The notes under the pieces: model-generated
What the model saw: only the letters and a program-made list of their open reading frames with translations
The model's database searches: none
What the model was told of the DNA's origin: nothing
DNA from: Lachnospiraceae bacterium
GTDB taxonomy: Bacteria > Bacillota > Clostridia > Lachnospirales > Lachnospiraceae
Reading direction: 5' to 3'
Length of the DNA stretch: 36,651 nucleotides
Assembly: GCA_017469405.1 (NCBI GenBank)
Contig: JAFUGL010000015.1
Span: forward strand, 1 to 36,651
Made by a program: the position numbers and the translations under genes
Shown here: positions 18,639 through 27,987 of the stretch, in pieces
How the letters are laid out: each line of letters begins with the position of its first letter
How positions within the stretch are numbered: the first letter of the stretch is position 1

Positions 18639-19829
18639 ATGAAGGTTTTAGTTATCAACTGCGGAAGCTCATCATTAAAGTATCAGTTAATTGATTCGGA
18701 TACAGAAAAGATGCTTGCAAAAGGAAATTGTGAAAGAATTAAGATAGATGGTTCTTTTATAACCCATCAGATCACAGGCAAAGAAAAGAAGGTATTTGAA
18801 GCACCTATGCCCGATCATAGTGCAGCTGTAAAGCTTGTTATAGAAAAGCTTACCGATAAAGAATTTGGTGCAATTTCTGATTTATCGGAAATCGGTGCTA
18901 TAGGTCATCGTGTAGTGCATGGTGGAGAAAAATTTGCAGGTTCAGCAGTTATAGATGATGAAGTTATTAAGGCAATAGAAGAGTGTTCAGAGCTTGCGCC
19001 TTTACATAATCCTGCAAATCTTATAGGTATAAGAGCCTGCAAAGAACTTATGCCTGATGTACCACAGGTCGCTGTATTTGATACTGCATTTCATCAGACA
19101 ATGCCTGATTATGCATATATCTATGGTATCCCATATGAGTATTATGAAAAGTATAAAATAAGAAGATACGGTTTCCATGGCACAAGTCACAGCTTTGTTT
19201 CAAAGAGAACTGCAGAGCTTCTTGGTAAGGATATTAAGGAAACTAAAATCATCGTATGTCATCTCGGCGGTGGAGCAAGTATATGTGCCGTAGAAGGTGG
19301 TAAGTCAGTTGATACAACCATGGGCTTTACACCACTTGAGGGTATAACTATGGGAACCAGAAGCGGTAATATTGATCCCGCAATTATTGAGTTTATTGCA
19401 AATAAAGAGAATAAGACTGTATCTGAGGTTATGAATATTCTTAATAAAGACTCCGGAGTTTACGGAATATCCGGTAAATCAAGTGATTTCAGAGACTTGG
19501 ATGAAGGAATTCATGCCAGAGATAAAAGATGTGAGATAGCAATGAATGTATTTTGTTATCAGGCAGCTAAATTCATAGGTGGATATGTCGCAGCTATGAA
19601 CGGAGTAGATGCAATTGTATTTACTGCAGGTGTCGGAGAAAACAATAAAACAGCCAGAACAAGAATTTGTGAAAGACTTACTTACCTTGGAATTAAGCTT
19701 GATGATGCTTCTAACAGCCTCCGTGGTGAAGAGGTTCGTATCTCAACAGAAGACTCAAAAGTTCCGGTCTTTGTTGTTCCGACAAATGAAGAGCTTGCTA
19801 TCGCAAGAGAAACTGTAGCTTTAATATAG
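18639..19829 (+). CDS. ackA: Acetate kinase
   Basis: Transfers phosphate from acetyl phosphate to ADP, giving ATP and acetate. The 396 residues are the normal length. ASKHA-fold motifs are clear: [12 protein letters not shown] at the N-terminus with N7, [11 protein letters not shown] with the substrate Arg, [18 protein letters not shown], the [19 protein letters not shown] loop, and FTAGVGENN near the C-terminus. The start is ATG 18639 with GAGGAG upstream. No clear terminator follows, and the rpmF promoter starts 46 bases after the stop. Confidence 0.97.
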   Translation: MKVLVINCGSSSLKYQLIDSDTEKMLAKGNCERIKIDGSFITHQITGKEKKVFEAPMPDHSAAVKLVIEKLTDKEFGAISDLSEIGAIGHRVVHGGEKFAGSAVIDDEVIKAIEECSELAPLHNPANLIGIRACKELMPDVPQVAVFDTAFHQTMPDYAYIYGIPYEYYEKYKIRRYGFHGTSHSFVSKRTAELLGKDIKETKIIVCHLGGGASICAVEGGKSVDTTMGFTPLEGITMGTRSGNIDPAIIEFIANKENKTVSEVMNILNKDSGVYGISGKSSDFRDLDEGIHARDKRCEIAMNVFCYQAAKFIGGYVAAMNGVDAIVFTAGVGENNKTARTRICERLTYLGIKLDDASNSLRGEEVRISTEDSKVPVFVVPTNEELAIARETVALI

Positions 19830-19874
19830 AATTTCAGTTTATCGGAAAAAATTGGCAAAAAAATAAAATTTTTG

Positions 19875-19903
19875 TTGACATTAATATACAAAGTTTGTAT
19901 AAT
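19875..19903 (+). promoter_or_regulatory. Consensus sigma-A promoter for rpmF
   Basis: TTGACA at 19875-19880 and TATAAT at 19898-19903 both match consensus fully, with the optimal 17-base spacer. The expected start, near 19910, leaves a leader of about 30 bases to the GTG at 19940. A strong, simple promoter suits a ribosomal protein gene. Confidence 0.85.
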
Positions 19904-19939
19904 AGCCTAAGTGTGATTTTTAAAGGGAGGTGTAAGACC

Positions 19940-20122
19940 GTGGGAGCTATATGTCCTAAGAATAGAACTTCAAAAGCAAGAAGAGACAAGCGTAGAGCTA
20001 ACTGGAAGATGAGTGTTCCTGGATTAGTTAAGTGCAGCAAGTGTGGAGAGCTTATGATGCCACATAGAGTTTGCAAGGCTTGTGGTTCATATAATAAAAA
20101 GGAAATCGTTAAGGTTGGTTAA
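19940..20122 (+). CDS. rpmF: Ribosomal protein bL32
   Basis: A small protein of the large ribosomal subunit. The 60 residues match the family length. The N-terminus reads MGAICPKNRTSKARRDKRRA, followed by the zinc ribbon C32-x2-C35 and C45-x2-C48 (zinc-binding paralogue). The start is GTG 19940 with GGGAGG at 19925-19930; the longer open frame reaching back over the promoter is not real. In many relatives a DUF177 (YceD) gene precedes rpmF and plsX follows directly. Here DUF177 is absent, and a chemoreceptor gene separates rpmF from plsX, so rpmF has become its own unit with promoter and terminator. Confidence 0.97.
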   Translation: MGAICPKNRTSKARRDKRRANWKMSVPGLVKCSKCGELMMPHRVCKACGSYNKKEIVKVG

Positions 20123-20160
20123 TCTTTTATTAGATTAATTTAAAGAGAGATATGAAAAGA

Positions 20161-20205
20161 AAAAGAGGCATTTGATTAAATATATTAGTCAATGTCTCTT
20201 TTTTT
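20161..20205 (+). terminator. Intrinsic terminator after rpmF
   Basis: An A-rich arm, AAAAGAGGCATT...GATTAA (20161-20179), pairs with TTAGTCAATGTCTCTT (20185-20200), with one bulge and two G-T pairs. A run of seven T follows at 20199-20205. The strong stem and U-tract fit a rho-independent terminator. A smaller hairpin (TTAATCT 20119-20125 with AGATTAA 20132-20138) overlaps the rpmF stop codon. Confidence 0.82.
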
Positions 20206-20291
20206 ACTTTATTTTTCAAGTTTTATCTATTATAATATTAAATAACAATTTAGTTTTTATATATTAAATGATTATATAGGGAGGATGTAAA

Positions 20292-22313
20292 ATGAGTTCA
20301 CCGAAGAGAAAGTCTTTAAAGAAAGTTTTACTAACACAGATAATTTTAGCAGTCGCATTTATAATCATTGTTATCACCGCATTTAATATTAATGCTCAGA
20401 AAAGAAAAATCAAAGAATTGTCAGGCTCTCTTTTGAGTAAAGAATCCATTTCATATGCAAATGAAATATACAGTTGGTGGAGTGGCATTGAAGGAAGAGT
20501 TAAGCAGACAGCAGATATATGGAAAAACTCTCCGGAATTAACCTATGATGATGCACTCAATATGCTGCTTGAGTTAACTGCTCTTGATCCTGATTCTCAG
20601 GATATTTATGTTGGCTATGGCGATACAGGCAAATTTTTGGATGGTTCAGGTTGGATACCTGATGATACATTTGTTTTTACAGACAGAGCATGGTTTATTG
20701 GCGCAGTTGAAAACAAGGGTAATATATATACTTCTGAACCTTATATAGATGCTTCAACGGGCAAAACATGTCTTGCATGTTCTGTTTTACTTGACGGAGA
20801 CAGAGAGATTGTTTTAAGTAGTGACATTAATTTTGATAAAGTATCAGAAAAGCTTAATGCCTTTGAATCAAGCGCTGATAATGCAAAGTTTTTTATTATA
20901 AATACTAACACAGAGGAGATACTTGTAAGTAATATATCTGAGGTGGTGGGTCAAACCGTATCCGGAAGTGATGATTCTGTTGTAAAAGGCTTGAGTAAGG
21001 TTTATTCATCGCTAAACACAGAAAACACAATGGATGCCAATAAAGCTCTTGTTGCAAAGACATCTTCCGGTAAAATGATTTATACAGCAACAGAAATCAA
21101 AGATACTAATTGGATAGTAGTAAGTGTTGTCCCTTATTCATTTATAAGCGACAATATTATGAAAACAGTTACTGCAACAATAGTAATAGGAGTAGTATTG
21201 GTTATTCTTATGTCATTGTTTATCTACACTGTAATAAGTAAATACATTAATCCTGTATCACGAGTAACAAATAGTATCAATGATATGAGTAATGGTGATT
21301 TCACAGTAAATATAAAACCTGAAGGAAATAACGAAATAACTACTCTTAGTGAGCGTCTGAGTGATTACGTATCTAAGATGCGCAATATGCTTCGAGGCAT
21401 GACCAATGTTTCAAATGATATGAATAACAGTGCTGGAGAGTGCCTTAATATAACTAATTCACTTTCTGAAGCCAATAAAAATCAATGTCGTTCAATAGAT
21501 GATTTAAATCAGATTCTTTCATCAATGAATGATTCTATAGATGAGGTTGCAAATGCAACTACAGACCTTGCTAACACTTCAGATATGCTTACAAAGAATG
21601 CCGATCATGTTAGACAGTTGTGTATTGAAACAGTAAATTCCTCTAAATCCGGTAAAGAGGAAATGAATGAAATGAATAAAAATGTTGCAACACTTAATGA
21701 TACTGTTAAAGAGCTTGCAGATATTATCAAAATAACCGGTGAGACAGTTAAGAAAATAACCGGTATAACAGAGACTATTAACGCTATTTCATCTCAAACG
21801 AATCTGCTTTCCTTAAATGCTTCGATAGAAGCAGCAAGAGCCGGAGAACAGGGACGCGGCTTTGCAGTCGTTGCGTCAGAAATCGGTGAGCTTGCCGGAC
21901 AGTCACAGGATGCAACTGAATCTATAAGCAAGCTTATTGAAAGCATTACAAGTAATATCAATGAGATAAATGATAAGGCAGATATCTGTATGTACGATAT
22001 GCAAAACTGTATGCTCAGTGTTGAGCGTGCAAACGATTCATTTGATTCAATATATGATGATGTAACCAAGGCTACAGATGGATTAAATGAAATTGCAGAT
22101 GGTATTATAAAGATTAATGACGTTGCTTCTAATAATGCAGCTGTAACAGAGGAACAGGTAGCAACTATTAACAATATAATTAATTTAAGTGAAAATATTG
22201 TAGAAGAAAGCAATAAGATACTTAAAGAAACTGACAATATATCCAATATATCGGCAAATTTAAGCAGATATTCGGAAACTATTTCAAGTGATCTTAACAA
22301 CTATAATTTATAG
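20292..22313 (+). CDS. Methyl-accepting chemotaxis protein (dCache sensor)
   Basis: A 673-residue transmembrane chemoreceptor that would signal to CheA/CheW. It has a first membrane helix (about 13-31) and an extracellular double-Cache sensor region (about 35-285; the segment around [13 protein letters not shown] and [19 protein letters not shown] is typical of Cache ligand pockets). A second membrane helix lies at about 288-312, a HAMP domain at about 312-365, and the cytoplasmic signalling helices run to the end. The hairpin tip with [21 protein letters not shown] is near 505-525. The ligand is unknown. There is no C-terminal methylesterase-tethering pentapeptide (it ends NNYNL). The start is ATG 20292 with GGGAGG. 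It is flanked by a terminator on each side, so it is a single-gene unit set between rpmF and plsX. Confidence 0.93.
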   Translation: MSSPKRKSLKKVLLTQIILAVAFIIIVITAFNINAQKRKIKELSGSLLSKESISYANEIYSWWSGIEGRVKQTADIWKNSPELTYDDALNMLLELTALDPDSQDIYVGYGDTGKFLDGSGWIPDDTFVFTDRAWFIGAVENKGNIYTSEPYIDASTGKTCLACSVLLDGDREIVLSSDINFDKVSEKLNAFESSADNAKFFIINTNTEEILVSNISEVVGQTVSGSDDSVVKGLSKVYSSLNTENTMDANKALVAKTSSGKMIYTATEIKDTNWIVVSVVPYSFISDNIMKTVTATIVIGVVLVILMSLFIYTVISKYINPVSRVTNSINDMSNGDFTVNIKPEGNNEITTLSERLSDYVSKMRNMLRGMTNVSNDMNNSAGECLNITNSLSEANKNQCRSIDDLNQILSSMNDSIDEVANATTDLANTSDMLTKNADHVRQLCIETVNSSKSGKEEMNEMNKNVATLNDTVKELADIIKITGETVKKITGITETINAISSQTNLLSLNASIEAARAGEQGRGFAVVASEIGELAGQSQDATESISKLIESITSNINEINDKADICMYDMQNCMLSVERANDSFDSIYDDVTKATDGLNEIADGIIKINDVASNNAAVTEEQVATINNIINLSENIVEESNKILKETDNISNISANLSRYSETISSDLNNYNL

Positions 22314-22351
22314 TTTTGAATAAAATTAATACTATGTAATAAATATTTTCT

Positions 22352-22386
22352 AAGGTGCCGACTGTTTAAAACAATTGGCACCTTTA
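22352..22386 (+). terminator. Probable terminator after the chemoreceptor gene
   Basis: AAGGTGCC 22352-22359 and GGCACCTT 22377-22384 form a perfect 8-bp stem 38 bases after the stop codon, closed by TTT and AT-rich DNA. The loop region can pair further (GTTT with AAAC). The U-tract is short, so efficiency is uncertain. Confidence 0.6.
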
Positions 22387-22391
22387 AATTA

Positions 22392-22420
22392 TTGACTATT
22401 TTTGCTTGAACGGATATAAT
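22392..22420 (+). promoter_or_regulatory. Sigma-A promoter for plsX and following genes
   Basis: TTGACT at 22392-22397 (one mismatch) and a perfect TATAAT at 22415-22420 have a 17-base spacer. It lies just after the terminator at 22352 and 68 bases before the plsX ATG. It likely drives plsX-rnc-smc. Confidence 0.75.
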
Positions 22421-22487
22421 ATCTTGGTATGTTTATGTTTTAAAATTAGTAGATTTGTTTGAAAGTATATAATGAGGTGAAATAAAA

Positions 22488-23504
22488 ATGGACAGAATGA
22501 AGATAACCATAGATACTCTTGGTGGCGATAACGGAAGTGAGCCAATGGTTTTAGGTGTTTCCGAGGCACTAAAAGCATATGATGATTTTGATATAATTTT
22601 AGTCGGAAAAGAAAAGGAGCTTAATCCTTTAATTGATAAATACGAGTGCGACAAAAACAGGGTATCTGTAATTAATTCCACTGAGATAATAACCTGTCAT
22701 GATGCACCTGTAGATGCTATCAGAAAGAAGAAGGAATCTTCACTTGTTCTGGCTCTTAATACCGTTAAAGACGGTTCATCTCAATGTTGTATATCTGCCG
22801 GTAATTCCGGTGCGATTTTAGCAGGTGGACAATTTATAGTTGGACGTGCTAAAGGAGTAAGAAGAACACCACTTGCACCGCTTATACCTACCAAAAAAAG
22901 CGATGCACTTCTCATAGATTGTGGTGCAAATGTAGACGCCAAGCCTGATGTACTTGTACAGTTTGCAAAAATGGGTTCAATATATATGGAAAGTATAGTT
23001 GGAGTCAAGAATCCAAAAGTTGCTATTATAAATATTGGTGCAGAGGATGAAAAAGGTAATGCTCTGGTAAAGGAAACTATACCTCTCTTAAGAGAATGTA
23101 AGGATATTAATTTCATAGGAAGTATAGAGGCAAGAGATATCCCTGAGGGTAAGGCTGATGTTCTTGTCTGTGAAGCATTTACCGGAAATTGTCTGCTTAA
23201 ATTCTTTGAGGGTGTCGGATCGATGTTTATGAGTGAAATCAAGTCAACACTTATGACAAATTTCAAGACAAAAATAGGTGCATTACTTATAAAGAAGACT
23301 ATGAAACAGCGTTTTGCAAGATTTGCAGCCAATGATAAGGGAGGCGCACCTCTTCTCGGACTTAAAGGACTTGTCGTGAAAATACATGGTAATTCAAAAA
23401 ACACAGAGGTAAAAACAGCAATTTTCCAATGCAGAAACTTTATTAAAAATGATGTAAGCGGTAAAATTGTAGCAGCCTTTGAGGGTGGCAGTGATAATGA
23501 ATAA
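22488..23504 (+). CDS. plsX: Phosphate acyltransferase PlsX
   Basis: Makes acyl-phosphate from acyl-ACP for PlsY in membrane phospholipid synthesis; a peripheral membrane enzyme. The 338 residues are the normal length. Family blocks include TIDTLGGDNGSEPMVLGV at the N-terminus, SAGNSGAILAGG, RTPLAPLIPT, LIDCGANVDAKP, CEAFTGNCLLKFFEG and GGAPLLGLKG. The start is ATG 22488 with GAGGTG eight bases upstream. The last eight bases overlap the start of rnc. In many relatives acpP lies between plsX and rnc; it is absent here. Confidence 0.96.
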   Translation: MDRMKITIDTLGGDNGSEPMVLGVSEALKAYDDFDIILVGKEKELNPLIDKYECDKNRVSVINSTEIITCHDAPVDAIRKKKESSLVLALNTVKDGSSQCCISAGNSGAILAGGQFIVGRAKGVRRTPLAPLIPTKKSDALLIDCGANVDAKPDVLVQFAKMGSIYMESIVGVKNPKVAIINIGAEDEKGNALVKETIPLLRECKDINFIGSIEARDIPEGKADVLVCEAFTGNCLLKFFEGVGSMFMSEIKSTLMTNFKTKIGALLIKKTMKQRFARFAANDKGGAPLLGLKGLVVKIHGNSKNTEVKTAIFQCRNFIKNDVSGKIVAAFEGGSDNE

Positions 23505-24177
23505 TTATGAAGAATTGGAAAAGCAAATAGGCTATAAATTTAATGATGTATCGCATCTTGATATTGCCTTTACTCATAAATCTTATGCAAATGAGCTTAT
23601 GATCAAGGGTAGAGAATCCTATGAAAGATAAGAATTCCTTGGAGATGCAATCCTTGAATATCTTGTCAGCAGGTATTTGTTTGATGAATATAAGGATAAA
23701 GCTGAAGGAGAGCTTACAAAGCTTCGAGCAAGTCTTGTATGTGAATTTACATTATCAAAGATTTCAAGAGAGCTTAATCTCGGTAAATACGGCTTTTTCA
23801 GTAAGGGTGAAAAACAATCCGGAGGAAGCAACAGAGATTCCATACTTTGTGATATGTTTGAATCATTACTTGGAGCTATATATCTTGATGGTGGTCTTGA
23901 TGAGGCGGATAAATTTGTAAAAACATTTTTATTAACTGATATTGAACACAAGAAATTGTTTTATGATTCTAAAACAAGACTTCAGGAATATGCACAAAAG
24001 AATTCTATTTCAATTACTTATCATCCTTTACGCGAGGAAGGACCGGAGCATGATAAAACCTTTTTTGTAGAGGTTCTCGTTGGTGACAAAATCAAAGCGG
24101 AAGGAAAGGGACATTCAAGGAAAACCGCAGAACAAACTGCAGCTTTTAACGCTCTTAAAAAGATAAAAGATAATTAA
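23497..24177 (+). pseudogene. rnc: Ribonuclease III interrupted by an in-frame TAA at codon 45
   Basis: From ATG 23497 (GAGGGTGG at 23481-23488 is a good ribosome-binding site) the frame encodes 44 residues of RNase III, hits TAA at 23629-23631, and continues in the same frame to a normal end, 226 codons in all. The stop replaces the invariant Leu of the signature ERLEFLGD (here ER-stop-EFLGDAIL); one base change from TTA would make it. Other catalytic residues are intact by alignment to E. coli: E43, E46, D50, D119 and E122. A double-stranded RNA-binding domain (about 157-225) also remains. Reinitiation at TTG 23677 would lose E43, E46 and D50. The reading frame beyond the stop shows no decay, so the lesion is very recent, a sequencing error, or read through. 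No other gene here uses TAA as sense. Confidence 0.88.
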
Positions 24178-24244
24178 ATCAGGCTTTTTTAAGCTGATAT
24201 ATAATTTATGCAAGATACATTAAGAATTGGTCAGGTAGATATAT

Positions 24245-27200
24245 ATGTATTTAAAAAGTATTGAGGTATATGGATTTAAATCCTTTGCCAACAAAATTTT
24301 ATTTAAATTTAATAATGGTATTACAGGTATTGTCGGACCTAACGGTTCCGGAAAAAGTAATGTTGCCGACGCGGTAAGATGGGTTCTCGGTGAACAAAGT
24401 GCCAAGCAGCTTCGTGGTGCCAAGATGGAGGATGTCATTTTTTCCGGTACAGAACTTCGAAGGCCACAGGGTTCAGCATATGTTGCAATCACACTTGATA
24501 ACAGTGATCATAGTCTTCCTATAGATTATAACGAGGTTACCGTGGCAAGACGTGTTTATCGTTCCGGTGAAAGCGAATATCTCATAAACGGTGTTGTAAG
24601 TCGTCTTAAGGATGTCAATTCGCTTTTCTTTGATACAGGTATCGGTAAGGAAGGTTATTCTATAATCGGTCAGGGTCAGATTGAAAGGATATTAAGTGGA
24701 AAACCTGAAGAAAGACGTGAACTTTTTGATGAGGCTGCCGGTATAGTTAAATATAAGAAAAATAAGCTTGCTACCGAAAAGTCACTGGAAAATGAAAGAG
24801 ATAATCTTTCAAGAGTAAATGACATTCTTTCCGAACTCGAAAAACAGGTTGGACCTCTTAAGGAACAGTCGGAAACAGCAAGGCGTTTTCTCATTTACAA
24901 GGATGAGCTTAAAAAGCTTGATATAAATGCATTTCTCCTTGATGTTGACAGCACCAAGGCGCAGATGTCTGAATACGAAAAAAATCTTAATATCGTTGAA
25001 GAAGATGCGGTAAGACTTCGTGGTGAGTTCGATAAGGCCAAGGAAGAATATGACCGTATCGAAAATGAGCTTTCAGGTTATAACGAAGCAATTGATGACA
25101 CAAAAAACGAAATACATGAAAAGAAACTCTCAAATCAAAAATATGAAGGTGAAGTAAATCTTTTAAATCAGCAGATTGAATCCTATAAATCCGGTAAGAC
25201 AGAGGTTTTATCACAGATAGAAAAAGGAAATGCTGACTTAGAAAAATATAAGACTGAACTTTCAACTCTTTATGAGCAAAAGAGTGAGATGGACGAAAAA
25301 CTCGATAGCGCTGATGATGTGCTTGATGAGGCTACATCATCCTATGAAGAGTTAAAGAAATCCATAGCTGATAAGGAACAGGTAATTGAAGACTCAAAAA
25401 GTGATATTATAGAATACTTAAATGAGGGTGGTACGCTTAAAGCAAAGGTTGGTCGTTATGATACTATGCTTGAGAATATTAACCTTAGAAAGAGTGAGCT
25501 TAATCATAGATTCTTAGAACAAAAGAGCGAAGAAGAAAAATATAAGCTTGAAAAAGAAAATCTTTCCAAGAGTTTATCTTCTATGAATGATGAGTTAAAG
25601 GAGCAAAATGAGCTTTTTGAAAAGGCCCAGCATGATTTGGATGAAAATGCGGATAATACCGCAAAACTCCAGGAAGAGATAAAGAATTACAACAATCAGA
25701 TAGTTGCTCTTGGTTCAAAGAAAGAAGCATTAAGAAACCTTACGGAAAGATATGACGGATACGGCAACAGTATAAGAAGGGTTATGGAGCAAAAGCAGAA
25801 TAATCCTAAGATTATAGGTGTCGTAGCAGATATTATAGAGGTTGACAAAAAGTACGAAACCGCTATAGAAACCGCCCTTGGCGGAAGCATACAAAATATC
25901 GTTACCGAGGATGATGCAACTGCCAAAAAGATGATAGAGTATTTAAAGGCCAATAAATTTGGACGTGCTACATTTTTACCTATCAATTCTATCGTTGACA
26001 GAGGCGGTATCAATTCGGACGTAAAAAATGAAAACGGCTTTATCGGAACAGCCGCATCACTCGTTAAATGTGACAGTAAATTTAATGTAATTATAAATCA
26101 TCTGCTTGGAAGAATTATCGTAGTAAATAACATCGATAACGCTATGAGCATGGGACGCAAATTCAAGCAAAGCCTTAGAATTGTTACACTTGACGGTGAA
26201 CTTATCAATCCGGGCGGAGCCATGACCGGTGGTGCATTTAAGAATTCATCAAATCTTCTGGGAAGAAAACGTGAGCTCGATGAAATCACCGAAGAAATTG
26301 AGAAATTAAAAAAGCTTCATAATGAGGCAGAAGCAAATGTGGCTAAGCTTATAGCATCCCGTGATGAACTTGTAAGAACAAAGGATGAGCTTAACAACAA
26401 TATACAAAATATTAACATACGTAAAAACACCTTTGAGCTTAATTTAAACCAGACTGAGGAAAAACTTGATGAGATAACCAAAGCATTTGCCGGTATCAGC
26501 AGGGAAAACAATGACCTTACCAACCAGATAAATGACATAAATGCCAATAAAGAGGAGCTTTATAATAGCAATCATGAACAGGAAAAGGCTGTTAAAGAGC
26601 TTGAGGCAAAGATTGAAAGACTTGAAAAGGAACTTGTAACAGACAAGGAAAATCTGGAGAAGTCACAGGAAAAGATTAATAAGCTTAACCTTGAATTTAA
26701 TACCGTTAAGCAACAGTATGACTTTATCCTGCAAAACGTTACAAGAGTTAAGTCAGCTCAAAATGAAATAAAACAAAATGTAGAAGAACTTAAAAACAAG
26801 TTAAATTCCAGTGAAAATGAGATACTTACTCTTACCGATAAAATCGAAGAAACCAAGAAGATTCTTGAGGAAAACATCAGAATAATCGGTATTAAGGAAC
26901 AAAAGCTTGTAGAATATAATGAAAAGCGTAACGCTTTAAATGAAAGCCATAAGGACTTCTTTAATAAGCGTGAAGCTTTGTCAGAGCAGATAAACGGTTT
27001 GGATAAGTCTGCATTTAAGATTAATACATCAATAGAAAAGCTTTCCGAACAAAGTGAACACCTTAATAATTATATGTGGGAGGAGTATGAGCTTACATAT
27101 AATTCCGCAAAAGAATTTAAGGATGAAAAATTCACTGATGTTAAGGAGCTTAAAAGAGAAATATCAGCTATTAAAAATAAGATTAAAGAGCTTGGTCCTG

Positions 27201-27802
27201 TCAATGTCAATGCAATTGAGGATTATAAGTCCGTATCGGAAAGATATGAGTTTTTGAAGACTCAACATGATGATATAGTTAAGGCAGAAGCTAATCTTGT
27301 GTCAATTATAGAAGAGCTTGACAGAGCCATGAAGGAGCAATTCGCTGAAAAATTCAAGGATATCAGAGTAATGTTCGCATCGGTATTTAAGGAGCTTTTC
27401 GGTGGAGGTAAGGCGGATCTTGAGCTTGTGGACGAGGAGGATATCCTCGAAACCGGTATAAAGATTATTGCACAGCCGCCGGGAAAGAAGCTTCAGAATA
27501 TGATGCAGCTTTCTGGTGGTGAAAAATCTCTTACTGCAATAGCCTTACTGTTTGCAATTCAGAGCCTTAAGCCGTCACCTTTCTGTCTTCTTGATGAGAT
27601 TGAGGCAGCACTTGATGACTCAAATGTTAAGAGATTTGCAAAGTATCTTAATAAGCTTACAAAAGATACACAGTTTATAGTTATAACCCACAGAAAGGGT
27701 ACTATGGAGGCTGCTGATATCCTTTACGGTATAACCATGCAGGAAAAGGGCGTATCGACTCTTGTTTCCGTAAACATGATTGAAGGCGAACTTGATGATT
27801 AA
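24245..27802 (+). CDS. smc: Chromosome partition protein SMC
   Basis: The SMC ATPase that, with ScpA and ScpB, compacts and separates chromosomes. The 1185 residues match the family. The N-terminal head has Walker A GPNGSGKS at 31-38. Long coiled coils (about 165-500 and 680-1020) surround the hinge (about 515-665, with the AIETALGG and NPGGAMTGGAFK blocks). The C-terminal head holds the signature LSGGE (S1090) and Walker B LLDEIEAALDD (D1117, E1118). The start is ATG 24245, preceded by a modest CAGGTAG. It lies 67 bases after the interrupted rnc, the standard rnc-smc-ftsY order. The stop is 8 bases before palindromic element B. Confidence 0.97.
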   Translation: MYLKSIEVYGFKSFANKILFKFNNGITGIVGPNGSGKSNVADAVRWVLGEQSAKQLRGAKMEDVIFSGTELRRPQGSAYVAITLDNSDHSLPIDYNEVTVARRVYRSGESEYLINGVVSRLKDVNSLFFDTGIGKEGYSIIGQGQIERILSGKPEERRELFDEAAGIVKYKKNKLATEKSLENERDNLSRVNDILSELEKQVGPLKEQSETARRFLIYKDELKKLDINAFLLDVDSTKAQMSEYEKNLNIVEEDAVRLRGEFDKAKEEYDRIENELSGYNEAIDDTKNEIHEKKLSNQKYEGEVNLLNQQIESYKSGKTEVLSQIEKGNADLEKYKTELSTLYEQKSEMDEKLDSADDVLDEATSSYEELKKSIADKEQVIEDSKSDIIEYLNEGGTLKAKVGRYDTMLENINLRKSELNHRFLEQKSEEEKYKLEKENLSKSLSSMNDELKEQNELFEKAQHDLDENADNTAKLQEEIKNYNNQIVALGSKKEALRNLTERYDGYGNSIRRVMEQKQNNPKIIGVVADIIEVDKKYETAIETALGGSIQNIVTEDDATAKKMIEYLKANKFGRATFLPINSIVDRGGINSDVKNENGFIGTAASLVKCDSKFNVIINHLLGRIIVVNNIDNAMSMGRKFKQSLRIVTLDGELINPGGAMTGGAFKNSSNLLGRKRELDEITEEIEKLKKLHNEAEANVAKLIASRDELVRTKDELNNNIQNINIRKNTFELNLNQTEEKLDEITKAFAGISRENNDLTNQINDINANKEELYNSNHEQEKAVKELEAKIERLEKELVTDKENLEKSQEKINKLNLEFNTVKQQYDFILQNVTRVKSAQNEIKQNVEELKNKLNSSENEILTLTDKIEETKKILEENIRIIGIKEQKLVEYNEKRNALNESHKDFFNKREALSEQINGLDKSAFKINTSIEKLSEQSEHLNNYMWEEYELTYNSAKEFKDEKFTDVKELKREISAIKNKIKELGPVNVNAIEDYKSVSERYEFLKTQHDDIVKAEANLVSIIEELDRAMKEQFAEKFKDIRVMFASVFKELFGGGKADLELVDEEDILETGIKIIAQPPGKKLQNMMQLSGGEKSLTAIALLFAIQSLKPSPFCLLDEIEAALDDSNVKRFAKYLNKLTKDTQFIVITHRKGTMEAADILYGITMQEKGVSTLVSVNMIEGELDD

Positions 27803-27810
27803 TGTTGTAA

Positions 27811-27954
27811 GATGACCTTGTACCTGTGATTAATTCATCGCAGGCACGCTCTCGCTACTCTCACACGCAGCGGTACTAAGCTCGAAAATACCTCGCTAAG
27901 TACCGGCGTGTTTCAAAGTACCTGCTTATGAATTATCACAGGTACAAGGTCATC
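27811..27954. repeat. Large palindromic element B between smc and the small ORF
   Basis: The outer arms 27811-27838 and 27928-27954 match over 27 of 28 positions with a single-base bulge. Inside, GCAGGCAC 27840-27847 pairs with GTACCTGC 27918-27925 (one wobble), and ACACGC 27863-27868 with GCGTGT 27906-27911. CGGTACT 27871-27877 pairs with AGTACCG 27899-27905, then AGC with GCT after an A-A mismatch. The element begins 8 bases after the smc stop and is more GC-rich than the flanks. It lacks the U-tract seen in elements A and C, and its core is different apart from a shared GCTAAGTA string at 27895-27902 (33190-33197 in element C). The long open frame starting at 27928 inside the right arm is not used. 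Confidence 0.82.
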
Positions 27955-27987
27955 GCCAAGGTTTATCATATAAGGAAAATATTTATT

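Noticed and set aside
22352..22384. Kinship of the chemoreceptor terminator with elements A and C (AAGGTGCC in A's arm, GACTGTTTA in C's arm)
   Set aside because: Matches of 8-9 bases are too short to tell from chance. It is kept as an ordinary terminator.
23621..23920. 99-codon + strand frame overlapping rnc
   Set aside because: It is out of frame with the RNase III homology and has no family resemblance. It does not rescue the interrupted gene.
27928..27987. Extended N-terminus of the small ORF starting inside palindrome B
   Set aside because: This start codon lies in the right arm of the inverted repeat and has no ribosome-binding site. ATG 27988 has AAGGA at good spacing.
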